Shown here: positions 16,606 through 25,520 of the stretch, one piece after another
Layout: each line of letters begins with the position of its first letter
How positions within the stretch are numbered: position 1 is the stretch's first letter
From: Bosea sp. F3-2
GTDB taxonomy: Bacteria > Pseudomonadota > Alphaproteobacteria > Rhizobiales > Beijerinckiaceae
Reading direction: 5' to 3'
Assembly (NCBI RefSeq): GCF_008253865.1
Contig: NZ_CP042331.1
Location: forward strand, 248,001-312,000
Length of the DNA stretch: 64,000 nt
Position numbers and translations under genes: made by a program
The notes under the pieces: generated by a model
Database searches by the model: none
What the model was told of the DNA's origin: nothing
Seen by the model: the letters and a program-made list of their open reading frames with translations, nothing else

Positions 16606-16968
16606 ATGAGCAAGCAGAACGATGTGACTGCGCGCCGCAAGGCCCGCGTCCGCCGCGCGATCAAGGCGGTTGCCAATGGTCGCCCGCGCCTCTCGGTGCA
16701 CCGCACCGGCAAGCAGATCTACGCCCAGGTCATCGACGACGTGAACGGGGTCACCCTCGCTTCGGCCTCGTCGCTCGACAAGGACGTGCGCGCCCAGATC
16801 AAGTCCGGTGCCAATGTCGAGGCGGCCGGCCAGATCGGCAAGATCGTCGCCGAGCGCGCGGTCAAGGCCGGCGTGACGGAAGTGGTCTTCGACCGTGGTC
16901 CCTACATGTACCACGGCCGCGTCAAGGCGCTGGCCGAGGCGGCCCGCGAGGGCGGCCTCAGCTTCTGA
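16606..16968 (+). CDS. rplR: 50S ribosomal protein L18
   Basis: L18 joins L5 and 5S rRNA in the central protuberance. The 120-residue product contains [19 protein letters not shown] and ends [20 protein letters not shown] longer-than-usual 145-bp gap follows before rpsE. Confidence 0.97.
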   Translation: MSKQNDVTARRKARVRRAIKAVANGRPRLSVHRTGKQIYAQVIDDVNGVTLASASSLDKDVRAQIKSGANVEAAGQIGKIVAERAVKAGVTEVVFDRGPYMYHGRVKALAEAAREGGLSF

Positions 16969-16983
16969 GGTTTTCGGGTTTCG

Positions 16984-17010
16984 CCCGGCCCGGCGTTCGC
17001 GCCGGCCGGG
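16984..17010. other. Strong hairpin between rplR and rpsE
   Basis: CCGGCG-TTCG-CGCCGG, extended outward by CCCGG/CCGGG with one bulged C, gives an 11-bp stem on a TTCG tetraloop. No T tract follows, so it is probably an mRNA stability or processing element rather than a terminator. Confidence 0.5.
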
Positions 17011-17113
17011 CGGCATCCGTTTTCAGGCTTCCCCGCGCAATGAGGCACGGGGTTAGGCTCGAGCGAGCGGCGGGGCTTCGACCCTCGTCCGCGCAAGTAA
17101 GAGGACATGACAC

Positions 17114-17677
17114 ATGGCTAGAGAGCCGCGTGAGCGTCGGGATAGCGAAGAGCGCGATTCCGAATTCGTGGACAAGCTCGTCCACATCAACCGCGTCGCC
17201 AAGGTGGTGAAGGGTGGTCGTCGCTTCGGCTTCGCCGCGCTCGTCGTCGTCGGCGACCAGAAGGGCCGCGTCGGCTTCGGCCACGGCAAGGCCCGCGAAG
17301 TTCCCGAGGCGATCCGCAAGGCGACGGAAGCCGCCAAGCGCGGCCTCGTCCGCATCCCGCTGCGCGAGGGCCGTACCCTCCATCACGACGTGCAGGGCCG
17401 CCACGGCGCCGGCAAGGTCGTGCTGCGCGCGGCTCCGGCCGGTACCGGCATCATCGCCGGCGGCCCGATGCGCGCCGTCTTCGAGGCGGTCGGCATGCAG
17501 GACGTCGTGTCGAAGTCGCTCGGCTCCTCGAACCCGTACAACCTCGTGCGCGCCACTTTCGACGCGCTGAAGAACGAGGACAGCCCGCGTTCGGTCGCGG
17601 CCCGTCGTTCGCTCAAGGTTTCGGCCCTGCAGACCCGTCGCCGCGATGCCGGCACGGATGCGGCTGCGGAAGCGTGA
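17114..17677 (+). CDS. rpsE: 30S ribosomal protein S5
   Basis: S5 contributes to decoding fidelity and mRNA unwinding. The 187-residue product contains the S5 core [18 protein letters not shown] and the [15 protein letters not shown] block. The C-terminal roughly 25 residues form a variable Ala/Arg-rich tail. Its start is separated from rplR by a hairpin-containing gap, and rpmD follows after 10 bp. Confidence 0.97.
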   Translation: MAREPRERRDSEERDSEFVDKLVHINRVAKVVKGGRRFGFAALVVVGDQKGRVGFGHGKAREVPEAIRKATEAAKRGLVRIPLREGRTLHHDVQGRHGAGKVVLRAAPAGTGIIAGGPMRAVFEAVGMQDVVSKSLGSSNPYNLVRATFDALKNEDSPRSVAARRSLKVSALQTRRRDAGTDAAAEA

Positions 17678-17687
17678 GGAGGGATTC

Positions 17688-17882
17688 ATGGCAAAGGCTG
17701 AGAAGACCCTCATCGTCGAGCAGATCGGTTCCCCGATCCGCCGCGACGCCACCCAGCGCCAGACCCTCATCGGTCTCGGCCTGAACAAGATCCGCCGCCG
17801 CTCGACCCTCCAGGACACCCCCGCGGTGCGTGGCATGGTCGAGAAGGTCAAGCACCTCGTGCGCGTCGTCGACGCGAAGTGA
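17688..17882 (+). CDS. rpmD: 50S ribosomal protein L30
   Basis: L30 is a small 50S protein absent from some bacteria. The ATG at 17688, after an AGGAGG, gives 64 residues starting [19 protein letters not shown]; the frame opens earlier only by overlapping rpsE. The L30 core [20 protein letters not shown] is present. Confidence 0.95.
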   Translation: MAKAEKTLIVEQIGSPIRRDATQRQTLIGLGLNKIRRRSTLQDTPAVRGMVEKVKHLVRVVDAK

Positions 17883-17895
17883 GGAGGGCGACACC

Positions 17896-18372
17896 ATGAA
17901 ACTCAACGAGATTCGTGACAACGAAGGCGCTCTCAAGCAGCGCATCCGCGTCGGCCGTGGTATCGGCTCCGGCAAGGGCAAGACCGGTGGCCGTGGCGTC
18001 AAGGGTCAGACCTCGCGCGCCGGCGTCGCCATCAAGGGCTTCGAAGGCGGCCAGATGCCGCTCTACCGCCGCCTGCCGAAGCGTGGCTTCAACAACCTGT
18101 TCGCCAAGGATCTGAACGAGGTGAACCTCGGCCGCATCCAGCAGGCCGTGGAAGCCGGCAAGCTCGATGCCAAGGGCGCTGTCACCATCGAGGCGCTCGT
18201 CGCCGCCGGCGTCATCACCCGCCAGGCCAAGGACGGCGTGAAGATTCTCGGCGTCGGCGAGCTCAAGACCAAGCTCGCTTTCGAGGTGGCTGGCGCGTCG
18301 AAGTCGGCGGTCGCTGCGATCGAGAAGGCCGGCGGCACGGTCAAGATTCTGGCTGCCGCTTCACAGGCGTGA
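17896..18372 (+). CDS. rplO: 50S ribosomal protein L15
   Basis: L15 is a late 50S assembly protein. The ATG at 17896 follows a GGAGG and gives 158 residues starting [16 protein letters not shown]. The Gly-rich N-terminal stretch [19 protein letters not shown] is typical. A 278-bp repeat-bearing gap then separates it from secY. Confidence 0.97.
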   Translation: MKLNEIRDNEGALKQRIRVGRGIGSGKGKTGGRGVKGQTSRAGVAIKGFEGGQMPLYRRLPKRGFNNLFAKDLNEVNLGRIQQAVEAGKLDAKGAVTIEALVAAGVITRQAKDGVKILGVGELKTKLAFEVAGASKSAVAAIEKAGGTVKILAAASQA

Positions 18373-18375
18373 TCC

Positions 18376-18501
18376 GCGAGCAGGATGCGAAAAAGTGGGA
18401 ACCGGTTTTTCGCATGAATCCTGCTCTCGACTTTTTTTGAGAGACGGATTCAGCTTCCAGATGGAAACGCTTTGCGCTTCCATCTGGAACCATCCGGCTC
18501 T
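18376..18501. repeat. Two palindromic elements between rplO and secY
   Basis: The first unit, about 18376-18430, is GAGCAGGATGCGAAAAAG ... TTTTTCGCATGAATCCTGCTC, an extended inverted repeat. The second, about 18441-18501, pairs TTCCAGATGGAA with TTCCATCTGGAA within AGAGACGG ... CCGGCTCTC. Both resemble Rhizobiales extragenic palindromes. The rest of the gap up to 18650 holds no gene. I see no firm secY promoter. Confidence 0.75.
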
Positions 18502-18650
18502 CGCGCCTACATGACGTTTGCGAACGGCGGCCGGGCCAACGCCCAGGCCGCCGTTCGACTGTTTGACGCAAGGCACGAGACCCGAAGTCGCACCGCGCGC
18601 GCGGCCGGGATGTGCTTCAATGACTGACTTGAGACCCAAGGACCGGACGC

Positions 18651-19988
18651 ATGGCATCGGCGGCTGAACAGCTTGCGGCAAACCTCAATTTCGGGGCCTT
18701 CGCCAAGGCGGACGAACTCAAGAAGCGAATCTGGTTCACGCTGGGCGCGCTGGTCGTCTACCGGCTGGGTACCTATATCCCGCTGCCGGGCATGAACCCC
18801 GACGCAGTCGCCGACCTGTTCCGCCAGTCGCAGAGCGGCGTACTCGGCATGTTCAACATGTTCTCGGGCGGCGCCGTCGGCCGTCTCGCCATCTTCGCGT
18901 TGGCGATCATGCCGTACATCTCGGCCTCGATCATCGTGCAGCTCCTGTCCAGCGTCATCCCGAGCTTCGAGGCGCTGAAGAAGGAAGGCGAGCAGGGCCG
19001 CAAGACCCTCAACCAGTACACCCGCTACCTGACGCTGGTGCTGGCCGTGTTCCAGGCCTATGCGATCGGCGTCGGCCTGCAGGGCTCAGGCAACCTCGTC
19101 CTCGAGCCGGGGCCGTTCTTCCTGCTCTCGACCACGGTCACGCTCGTCGGCGGCACCATGTTCCTGCTCTGGCTGGGCGAGCAGATCACCAGCCGGGGTA
19201 TCGGCAACGGCACCTCGATGATCATTTTTGGTGGCATCATCGCCGAATTCCCGTCGCAGCTCGCCCAGACCCTCGAACTCGGTCGCCAGGGCGCGATCTC
19301 GACCGGGCTGCTGCTCGGCATCCTGGTGATGGCGGTCTGCGTCATCGCCTTCTGCGTGTTCATGGAGCGCGCGCAGCGCCGCCTGCTGATCAACTATCCG
19401 AAGCGCCAGGTCGGCAACCGCATGTATGAGGGCCAGACCTCGTTCCTGCCGCTGAAGCTGAACACCTCGGGCGTGATCCCGCCGATCTTCGCCTCGTCGC
19501 TGCTGCTGCTGCCGACGACGATCGCCAGCTTCTCGCAAGCCTCCGGCGGCACCGGCATCGTGTCGATCATCTCGACCTATCTCGCCCATGGCCGGCCGCT
19601 GTTCATGGTGCTCTACGCGGCGCTGATCATCTTCTTCTGCTTCTTCTACACCGCGATCGTGTTCAATCCGGTGGAAACGGCGGACAACCTCAAGAAGCAT
19701 GGCGGCTTCATGCCGGGCATCCGCCCCGGCGAGCGCACCGCCGAGCATATCGACCGCATCCTCACCCGCATCACCGTTCTCGGCGCCGGCTATCTGACGA
19801 TCGTCTGCCTTATCCCCGAGTTCATGATCACCTATGCTCAGATCCCGATCATCCTGCTGGGCGGCACCTCGCTGCTCATCGTGGTGACGACTACGATGGA
19901 CACCGTGGCGCAGATCCACGGACACCTGCTGGCCCATCAGTACGAGGGGCTGGTCAAGAAGGCCAAATTGCGAGGAGCGAGGCGCTAA
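18651..19988 (+). CDS. secY: Preprotein translocase channel subunit SecY
   Basis: SecY is the inner-membrane channel through which SecA-driven secretion and membrane insertion occur. The 445-residue product has about ten hydrophobic segments. The family signature [13 protein letters not shown], the [13 protein letters not shown] region and the C-terminal loop [17 protein letters not shown] are all visible. It is the usual last gene of the spc operon and is followed one base later by adk. Confidence 0.97.
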   Translation: MASAAEQLAANLNFGAFAKADELKKRIWFTLGALVVYRLGTYIPLPGMNPDAVADLFRQSQSGVLGMFNMFSGGAVGRLAIFALAIMPYISASIIVQLLSSVIPSFEALKKEGEQGRKTLNQYTRYLTLVLAVFQAYAIGVGLQGSGNLVLEPGPFFLLSTTVTLVGGTMFLLWLGEQITSRGIGNGTSMIIFGGIIAEFPSQLAQTLELGRQGAISTGLLLGILVMAVCVIAFCVFMERAQRRLLINYPKRQVGNRMYEGQTSFLPLKLNTSGVIPPIFASSLLLLPTTIASFSQASGGTGIVSIISTYLAHGRPLFMVLYAALIIFFCFFYTAIVFNPVETADNLKKHGGFMPGIRPGERTAEHIDRILTRITVLGAGYLTIVCLIPEFMITYAQIPIILLGGTSLLIVVTTTMDTVAQIHGHLLAHQYEGLVKKAKLRGARR

Positions 19989-19989
19989 G

Positions 19990-20583
19990 ATGCGGTTGAT
20001 TTTCCTGGGGCCGCCGGGGGCGGGCAAGGGCACTCAGGCGGCGCGCATCGTCGCGAAGCACGGCATTCCTCAACTCTCCACCGGCGACATGCTCCGGGCG
20101 GCGGTTGCCGCCGCCACGCCGGTGGGCCTGAAGGCCAAGGCGGTGATGGATGCCGGCCAGCTGGTCTCGGACGAGATCGTGATCGGCATCGTCGCCGACC
20201 GCATCGAGGAGCCGGACGCGAGGAAGGGCTTCATCCTCGACGGCTTCCCGCGCACACTGGCGCAGGCCGAGGCTCTCGACCGGATGCTCGAGGGCAAGGG
20301 GCTGAAGCTCGACGCCGTGCTCGAGCTCAAGGTCGACCAGAGCAAGCTGGTGGATCGTATCGTCCGCCGTGCCGAAGAGGCGAAGGCGGCCGGTCAGCCG
20401 GTCCGCAAGGACGATGATCCAGAGGTCTTCAAGACCCGGCTCGAAGCCTACAACCGCGACACGGCGATCGTCGCTCCTTATTATGAGAAGCGTGGTCAGC
20501 TGACGGCGATCGACGGCATGCAGCCGATCGACAGCGTCTCGGAAGCGATTGCGAACGCGCTGTCGGTGGCGGCCCAGGGCTGA
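19990..20583 (+). CDS. adk: Adenylate kinase
   Basis: Adenylate kinase interconverts ATP, AMP and ADP in the cytoplasm. The 197-residue product has the P-loop [10 protein letters not shown], the AMP site [10 protein letters not shown] and the [10 protein letters not shown] block. It is shorter than the E. coli enzyme because the lid between about 125 and 140 is reduced and lacks zinc-binding cysteines, the short-lid form common in alphaproteobacteria. It starts one base after secY and is followed by a terminator. Confidence 0.97.
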   Translation: MRLIFLGPPGAGKGTQAARIVAKHGIPQLSTGDMLRAAVAAATPVGLKAKAVMDAGQLVSDEIVIGIVADRIEEPDARKGFILDGFPRTLAQAEALDRMLEGKGLKLDAVLELKVDQSKLVDRIVRRAEEAKAAGQPVRKDDDPEVFKTRLEAYNRDTAIVAPYYEKRGQLTAIDGMQPIDSVSEAIANALSVAAQG

Positions 20584-20608
20584 TCCGCGAGCAGCGAAGA
20601 GAAGTTCG

Positions 20609-20641
20609 AACCCGGATGGGCGATGGCCCGTCCGGGTTTTT
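20609..20641 (+). terminator. Intrinsic terminator after adk
   Basis: AACCCGGATGGGC-GAT-GGCCCGTCCGGGTTTTT forms a long GC stem with one mismatch and ends in five T residues. It closes the spc operon, so the downstream genes need their own promoter. Confidence 0.88.
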
Positions 20642-20696
20642 GATTCCGGTGCGTTTTTGGGCGCCTGCCTTTGCCTTTTCTCGCTTCGCCTGTGCG

Positions 20697-20725
20697 TTGA
20701 CAGGGTCACCCCGGGCGGATGTGCT
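20697..20725 (+). promoter_or_regulatory. Candidate promoter for the binding-protein gene
   Basis: TTGACA (20697-20702) is a perfect -35. It is followed after 17 bp by TGTGCT, a weak -10 with three of six matches. It lies between the adk terminator and the start at 20815. Confidence 0.35.
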
Positions 20726-20814
20726 GGGCTCAAGCCGCGCAAAGCGGTGTGAAGCGCCCGTTGACCGGGAGGCGAAGCGACTTTCCGGTCCGGTGCAGGA
20801 CAGGGAGCAGGCGC

Positions 20815-22014
20815 ATGACGAGATGGGGTGCATTGCTGTTCGCGAGTACGCTGGCGCTGATGCCGGCGGCGGCGCGGGCGCAGGATGCCGTCAAGATCGG
20901 CATCCTCAACGACCAGTCGGGGAACTATGCCGAGTTCGGCGGCCTCGGCTCGGTCGAGGCAGCGAAGCTGGCGATCGAGGATTTCGGCGGCTCCGTGCTC
21001 GGCAAGCCGATCGAGATCGTCGCGGCGGATCATCAGAACAAGCCCGACATCGCGGCCGGCCTGGCGCGGCGGTGGTATGATGTCGACGGCGTGACCGCGA
21101 TCGCGGACCTGACTAATTCGGCGGTCGCGCTTGCCGTCGCCGGCATTGCCAAGGAACGACAGAAGGTCGCGCTCTATAACGGCCCGGCGACGACGCGGCT
21201 GTTCAACGAGGATTGCTCGCCGACCGGCTTCATGTGGACCTTCGACACGGCGACCTCGGCCAAGGGCACGGCTCTGTCCATCCTGCGCGAAGGCGGCAAC
21301 AGCTGGTACATCATTGCCGCTGACTACGCCTTCGGCCATCAGCTCACCACGGACATCGAGGCGATCGTCGCGGCCAATGGCGGCAAGACGCTGGGAACGG
21401 TGCGCGCGCCGCTGTCGACGCCGGATTTCTCCTCTTTCCTGCTGCAGGCGCAGGCGTCGAAGGCCAAGATCGTCGCCTTCGCCAATGCCGGCACGGATAC
21501 GATCAACTCGATCAAGCAGGCGGGCGAGTTCGGTCTCGTCGATGGCGGCCAGAAGCTCGCCGCCATGGTCGTGGTGCTGAGCGACGTCCACGGCCTTGGT
21601 CTCGACAAGGCCAAGGGGCTGATCACGACGACCGCCTATTACCATGACGCCGACAAGCCGAGCCGCGCCTTCGCCGACCGCTATATGGCGCGGACGAAGA
21701 AGATGCCCGGCATGATCCAGGCGAGCGTCTATTCCTCGGTGCTGCACTATCTCAAGGCCGTGAAGGCGGCGGGCACGGCTGCCGGCCCCGCGGTCGCGGC
21801 CAAGATGAAGGAGCTGCCGGTCGAGGATTTCTACGCGCCGGGCGCGAAGATCCGCGAGGACGGCCGGCTGATGAACGACATGCTGCTGGTCGAGGTGAAG
21901 GCGCCGGCCGCTTCGAAGGCGCCGTGGGACTACTACAAGGTCGTCCGCAAGATCCCGGCGGCCGAGATCATTCCGCCGCTTTCGGAGAGCAAGTGCAACC
22001 TGGTGAAGAAGTAG
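20815..22014 (+). CDS. ABC transporter periplasmic substrate-binding protein (LivK-like)
   Basis: This is a periplasmic ligand-binding protein of the branched-chain amino-acid type (periplasmic binding protein fold I). I start it at the ATG at 20815, after GGGAGCAGG, because that exposes a signal peptide (residues 1-23, ending AAARAQ) before the mature start DAVKIGILNDQSG. The 399-residue product has the family features GSVEAAKLAIEDFGG, a central NGPATTRLFNEDC region and YALEQ-free C-terminal lobe ending SECKN-like residues. No permease or ATPase genes are nearby, so it is an orphan. It is oddly placed between adk and rpsM. The actual ligand (Leu/Ile/Val, amides or aromatics) cannot be told from sequence. 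Confidence 0.85.
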   Translation: MTRWGALLFASTLALMPAAARAQDAVKIGILNDQSGNYAEFGGLGSVEAAKLAIEDFGGSVLGKPIEIVAADHQNKPDIAAGLARRWYDVDGVTAIADLTNSAVALAVAGIAKERQKVALYNGPATTRLFNEDCSPTGFMWTFDTATSAKGTALSILREGGNSWYIIAADYAFGHQLTTDIEAIVAANGGKTLGTVRAPLSTPDFSSFLLQAQASKAKIVAFANAGTDTINSIKQAGEFGLVDGGQKLAAMVVVLSDVHGLGLDKAKGLITTTAYYHDADKPSRAFADRYMARTKKMPGMIQASVYSSVLHYLKAVKAAGTAAGPAVAAKMKELPVEDFYAPGAKIREDGRLMNDMLLVEVKAPAASKAPWDYYKVVRKIPAAEIIPPLSESKCNLVKK

Positions 22015-22033
22015 GGCGTATGCACCAGAAGGC

Positions 22034-22142
22034 GCGTCATTCCGGGCGGAGCGAAGCGTAGACCCGGAATCCATCATAGAGCCTCCCGCCCTTCGATGGA
22101 TTCCGGATCGGCGCGGCTTCGCCGCTTGTCCGGAATGACGGC
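22034..22142. repeat. GTCATTCCGG-type palindromic repeat, copy 1
   Basis: The element opens with GCGTCATTCCGGGCGGAGCG and closes with CGGAATGACGGCGC. Internal inverted pairs are ACCCGGAATCCATC / GATGGATTCCGGAT and the stem GCGGC-TTC-GCCGC. It lies downstream of the binding-protein gene and may end its transcript. Confidence 0.85.
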
Positions 22143-22432
22143 GCCCTCATATGGCAGCGTCGGCTACCGCCTTGACCGGCCAGCGCTTCGACCAGCCATA
22201 GCAGCCTTGGCATGTTTCTTGGTTGCGACGGGTTGACTCGGGACGGACAACCCGTTAACGAGCCGCCATCCGGTTTCATGCGAGCGATGCCGTTGCCTTC
22301 GCGAGAAGGGACGACGTCGCATTATCGCGTGGAGCCGTTCAACGTCCTGCATGAGCCGGCCTCCACCGGACGCAGGATTTTTCCCACCGCCGGGGTGCCA
22401 TCGGGTGCTTCGGCCGACATGGAGATGAGACC
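22143..22432. promoter_or_regulatory. Region upstream of rpsM, probable alpha-operon promoter
   Basis: There is no gene in this stretch. Because adk is followed by a terminator and the preceding gene by a palindrome, the alpha operon probably starts here. The best match is TTGACT (22233-22238), 17 bp, then TAACGA (22256-22261), which is weak in the -10. A leader of about 170 bp would result. Confidence 0.35.
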
Positions 22433-22801
22433 ATGGCTCGTATCGCGGGCGTCAACATTCCCACCGGCAAGCGCGTCGTCATCGGCCTGCAGTACATCCA
22501 CGGCATTGGCGCGGCCAAGGCCCAGGAGATCGTCGAGAAGGTCGGCATCGCGCCCGAGCGCCGCGTCAACCAGCTGACCGACGCCGAAGTCCTGCAGATC
22601 CGCGAGACGATCGACCGCGACTATCTCGTCGAGGGCGATCTGCGCCGCGAAGTCTCGATGAACATCAAGCGCCTGATGGACCTCGGCTGCTATCGCGGCC
22701 TGCGCCATCGCCGCTCGCTGCCGGTCCGCGGCCAGCGCACGCACACCAACGCCCGTACCCGCAAGGGCAAGGCGAAGCCGATCGCCGGCAAGAAGAAGTG
22801 A
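22433..22801 (+). CDS. rpsM: 30S ribosomal protein S13
   Basis: S13 contacts S19 and the P-site tRNA. The 122-residue product starts [19 protein letters not shown] and ends with the basic tail [16 protein letters not shown]. It is the first gene of the alpha operon. Here it is separated from adk by about 1.85 kb carrying the binding-protein gene. Confidence 0.97.
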   Translation: MARIAGVNIPTGKRVVIGLQYIHGIGAAKAQEIVEKVGIAPERRVNQLTDAEVLQIRETIDRDYLVEGDLRREVSMNIKRLMDLGCYRGLRHRRSLPVRGQRTHTNARTRKGKAKPIAGKKK

Positions 22802-22916
22802 TTTCGGCGGGCCGGTAATCCGGCCCGCTGTCTATACGCCGGCCGGCTCGCTCACAGGCCGCCGGCATCCCCAGCGCCTGGCATGACGGGCGCGCCTGAA
22901 GGATGGAAGAAGAGAT

Positions 22917-23306
22917 ATGGCTAAGGAAGCCCAGCGCGTCCGTCGTCGCGAACGCAAGAACATCGTCTCCGGCGTCGCGCATGTGAACGCCTCGTTCAAC
23001 AACACCATGATCACCATCACCGACGCGCAGGGCAACACGATCTCGTGGTCGTCGGCCGGCACGATGGGCTTCAAGGGCTCGCGCAAGTCGACCCCCTATG
23101 CCGCCCAGGTCGCCGCTGAGGACGCTGCCCGCAAGGCTGCCGAGCACGGCATGCGCACCCTCGAGGTCGAGGTGACGGGTCCGGGTTCGGGCCGCGAGTC
23201 GGCGCTGCGTGCGCTGCAGGCCGCGGGCTTCACCGTGACCTCGATCCGCGACGTCACGCCGATCCCGCACAATGGCTGCCGTCCGCGCAAGCGCCGTCGC
23301 GTCTGA
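22917..23306 (+). CDS. rpsK: 30S ribosomal protein S11
   Basis: S11 lies on the platform near the mRNA exit. The 129-residue product contains [20 protein letters not shown] and ends with the conserved [17 protein letters not shown]. The gap from rpsM is 115 bp, longer than usual. Confidence 0.97.
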   Translation: MAKEAQRVRRRERKNIVSGVAHVNASFNNTMITITDAQGNTISWSSAGTMGFKGSRKSTPYAAQVAAEDAARKAAEHGMRTLEVEVTGPGSGRESALRALQAAGFTVTSIRDVTPIPHNGCRPRKRRRV

Positions 23307-23397
23307 CGTCTGACCATTGCATGAGGCGCTCGCAGGGGCGGGCGCCTGTCCGGGGCGGCGGTGGCCGCCAGATGAATTCAGCACCAGGAGTGCGGTC

Positions 23398-24414
23398 GTG
23401 ATCAGCAAGAACTGGCAGGATCTTTCCAAGCCGAACAAGCTCGAAGTGAAGGTCGGAGACGACCCGAAGCGTCAGGCCACCGTGATCGCGCGTCCGCTCG
23501 AGCGCGGCTTTGGCATGACGCTCGGCAATGCGCTCCGCCGCGTGCTGCTGTCGTCGCTTCAGGGCGCAGCCGTGACCGCCGTCCAGATCGACGGCGTTCT
23601 CCACGAGTTCTCCTCGATCCCGGGCGTCCGTGAGGACGTCACCGACATCGTCCTCAACATCAAGGCCATCGCGGTCAAGATGCAGGGCGAGGGTCCCAAG
23701 CGCATGACGCTGCGCAAGTCCGGCCCGGGCACCGTCACCGCCGGCGACATTAACACCATCGGCGACGTCGCGATCCTAAATCCCGACCTCGTGCTCTGCA
23801 CGCTGGACGACGGCGCCGAGATCCGCATGGAGTTCACGGTCAACACCGGCAAGGGCTATGTCCCGGCCGAGCAGAACCGTCCCGAGGATGCGCCGATCGG
23901 CCTGATTCCGGTCGACAGCCTCTATTCGCCGGTCAAGAAGGTCTCCTACCGCGTCGAGAACACCCGCGAGGGCCAGAACCTCGACAAGGATGCGCTGACG
24001 CTGGCGATCGAGACCAACGGCTCGGTCACCCCCGAGGACGCGCTGGCGCTCGCCGCCCGCATCCTGCAGGACCAGCTCGCCGTCTTCATCACCTTCGAGG
24101 AGCCGCGCAAGGAAGAAGCCGTCTCGACCGCGCCGCAGCTGCCCTTCAACCCGGCGCTGCTCAAGAAGGTCGACGAGCTCGAGCTCTCGGTCCGTTCGGC
24201 CAACTGCCTCAAGAACGACAACATCGTCTATATCGGCGACCTCATCCAGAAGTCCGAGGGCGAAATGCTGCGCACCCCGAACTTCGGCCGCAAGTCGCTG
24301 AACGAGATCAAGGAAGTGCTCGCCACCATGGGGCTGCACCTGGGCATGGACGTCCAGGGCTGGCCGCCGGAGAACATCGAAGAGCTGGCCAAGCGCTTCG
24401 AAGAGCACTACTGA
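23398..24414 (+). CDS. rpoA: RNA polymerase alpha subunit
   Basis: RpoA dimerises to start RNAP assembly, and its C-terminal domain contacts UP elements and activators. I choose the GTG at 23398, preceded by AGGAG seven bases upstream, because it gives the alphaproteobacterial N-terminus (M)[16 protein letters not shown] and 338 residues. The N-terminal domain includes [19 protein letters not shown]; the C-terminal domain includes [20 protein letters not shown] and [16 protein letters not shown]. The GTG start is the only non-ATG start among the core genes listed here. Confidence 0.96.
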   Translation: MISKNWQDLSKPNKLEVKVGDDPKRQATVIARPLERGFGMTLGNALRRVLLSSLQGAAVTAVQIDGVLHEFSSIPGVREDVTDIVLNIKAIAVKMQGEGPKRMTLRKSGPGTVTAGDINTIGDVAILNPDLVLCTLDDGAEIRMEFTVNTGKGYVPAEQNRPEDAPIGLIPVDSLYSPVKKVSYRVENTREGQNLDKDALTLAIETNGSVTPEDALALAARILQDQLAVFITFEEPRKEEAVSTAPQLPFNPALLKKVDELELSVRSANCLKNDNIVYIGDLIQKSEGEMLRTPNFGRKSLNEIKEVLATMGLHLGMDVQGWPPENIEELAKRFEEHY

Positions 24415-24528
24415 GCCTCAACGGCGCGGGAGGCATCCCGCGCCAACCCCGCCCGGCTCATCCGAGCCGGAGCATAAGGAACGGCCGTTCCGTGGCACGG
24501 CGGCCGTAAGCAACGAAGGAGCCAAACA

Positions 24529-24945
24529 ATGCGTCACGGTTTCCGCGGCCGCCGTTTCAACCGCTCGGCCGAGCATCGCCAGGCGATGTTCGCCAACATG
24601 GCCCAGGCCCTGATCAAGCACGAGCAGATCACCACCACCCTGCCGAAGGCGAAGGACCTGCGTCCGGTCGTCGAGAAGCTCGTCACGCTCGCCAAGCGCG
24701 GTGACCTGCATGCCCGCCGTCAGGCGATCTCGCAGATCAAGGATGTCGAGCTGGTCGGCAAGCTCTTCGCGGTCCTCGGCCCGCGCTACAAGGAGCGCAA
24801 CGGCGGCTATCTGCGCATCATGAAGGCTGGCTTCCGTTTCGGCGACAACGCCCCGGTGGCGATCATCGAGTTCGTCGACCGCGACGTCGAGGCCAAGGGC
24901 AAGGATTCCGGCCCGGTGTTCACGGCGGAAGACGAGGCGGCCTGA
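24529..24945 (+). CDS. rplQ: 50S ribosomal protein L17
   Basis: L17 lies near the tunnel exit. The 138-residue product starts [20 protein letters not shown] and contains [19 protein letters not shown], ending in a short acidic tail. It is the last gene of the alpha operon and is followed by a terminator. Confidence 0.97.
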   Translation: MRHGFRGRRFNRSAEHRQAMFANMAQALIKHEQITTTLPKAKDLRPVVEKLVTLAKRGDLHARRQAISQIKDVELVGKLFAVLGPRYKERNGGYLRIMKAGFRFGDNAPVAIIEFVDRDVEAKGKDSGPVFTAEDEAA

Positions 24946-24971
24946 TCGGCCTCTCCTCGGTTCTATTTCGG

Positions 24972-25000
24972 AAAGGGCGGTCTTCGGGCCGCCCTTTTTC
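24972..25000 (+). terminator. Terminator after rplQ, possibly shared
   Basis: AAAGGGCGG-TCTTCGGG-CCGCCCTTTTT gives a nine-base-pair stem running into T residues. It ends the alpha operon. The stop codon of the minus-strand BLUF remnant (24999-25001) touches it, so one hairpin would serve both convergent reading directions. Confidence 0.88.
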
Positions 25001-25413
25001 ATTTCAGCGATGCGGCTTGTCGACAGGGCGGCGCGTTTTGGACCGGCCGAATGGCGCGTTCTGCGGCGAGGCCGAGCAGTACGCCGATGAGTTGGGAGGG
25101 CAGATCGTTGCCGGGCGTCTCTTCGCTCGGAATGCCCAGGTCGGTACGGCGCGGATTCGCCATGATGCGGCCGCAAGTTTCGCGGACATCGGCGGTCTGG
25201 CCTTCCAGTCTTTGTGTGAAGAAGCTGCGGACGGCGAGCGGGAAGCCCGATACGCGGTTCTGCTGATTGAAGTGACGTGCACTTGCCAGAATTCTGTCGA
25301 GTTGCTCGCGTCGGCTGGAGTGGTCGAGCAGGCTGTGCCTGGCGTAGGTAGACAAGCCGGATCAGGCTGATGAGATATGTCCCTGGCTGCTTGCGAAGCC
25401 TGAAGAGTTGCAC
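24999..25413 (-). pseudogene. Frameshifted BLUF-domain photoreceptor remnant
   Basis: BLUF proteins bind FAD and sense blue light. On the minus strand, one frame (from about 25413) encodes YLISLIRLVYLRQA, matching the BLUF first strand with its flavin-contacting Tyr. Near 25350 the similarity moves to another frame, which continues REQLDRILASARHFNQQNRV and then FFTQRLEGQTADVRETCGRI. These match the BLUF helix with its Asn, and the Gln of the Q-x-LEG motif. The late Trp/Met strand of BLUF is not found. One extra base near the CTTGTCTACCTACG stretch would explain the break. It could be a sequencing error, but the missing C-terminal strand favours real decay. The reading uses family motifs known from BlrB and Slr1694. 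Confidence 0.55.
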
Positions 25414-25520
25414 GACATGTCGGTGCGGAACCGCAGTGCGTCGAGATGGGTATAAGGACGCCGCGCGTGTCGGTTCAGTCCGAACGTTTGCCGGCGCTTT
25501 TGTTTCAGAATGAGGGCAGC

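Noticed and set aside
22034..22142. CRISPR array made of the repeated palindromes
   Set aside because: Copies are far apart, have no regular spacers, and no cas genes are present.
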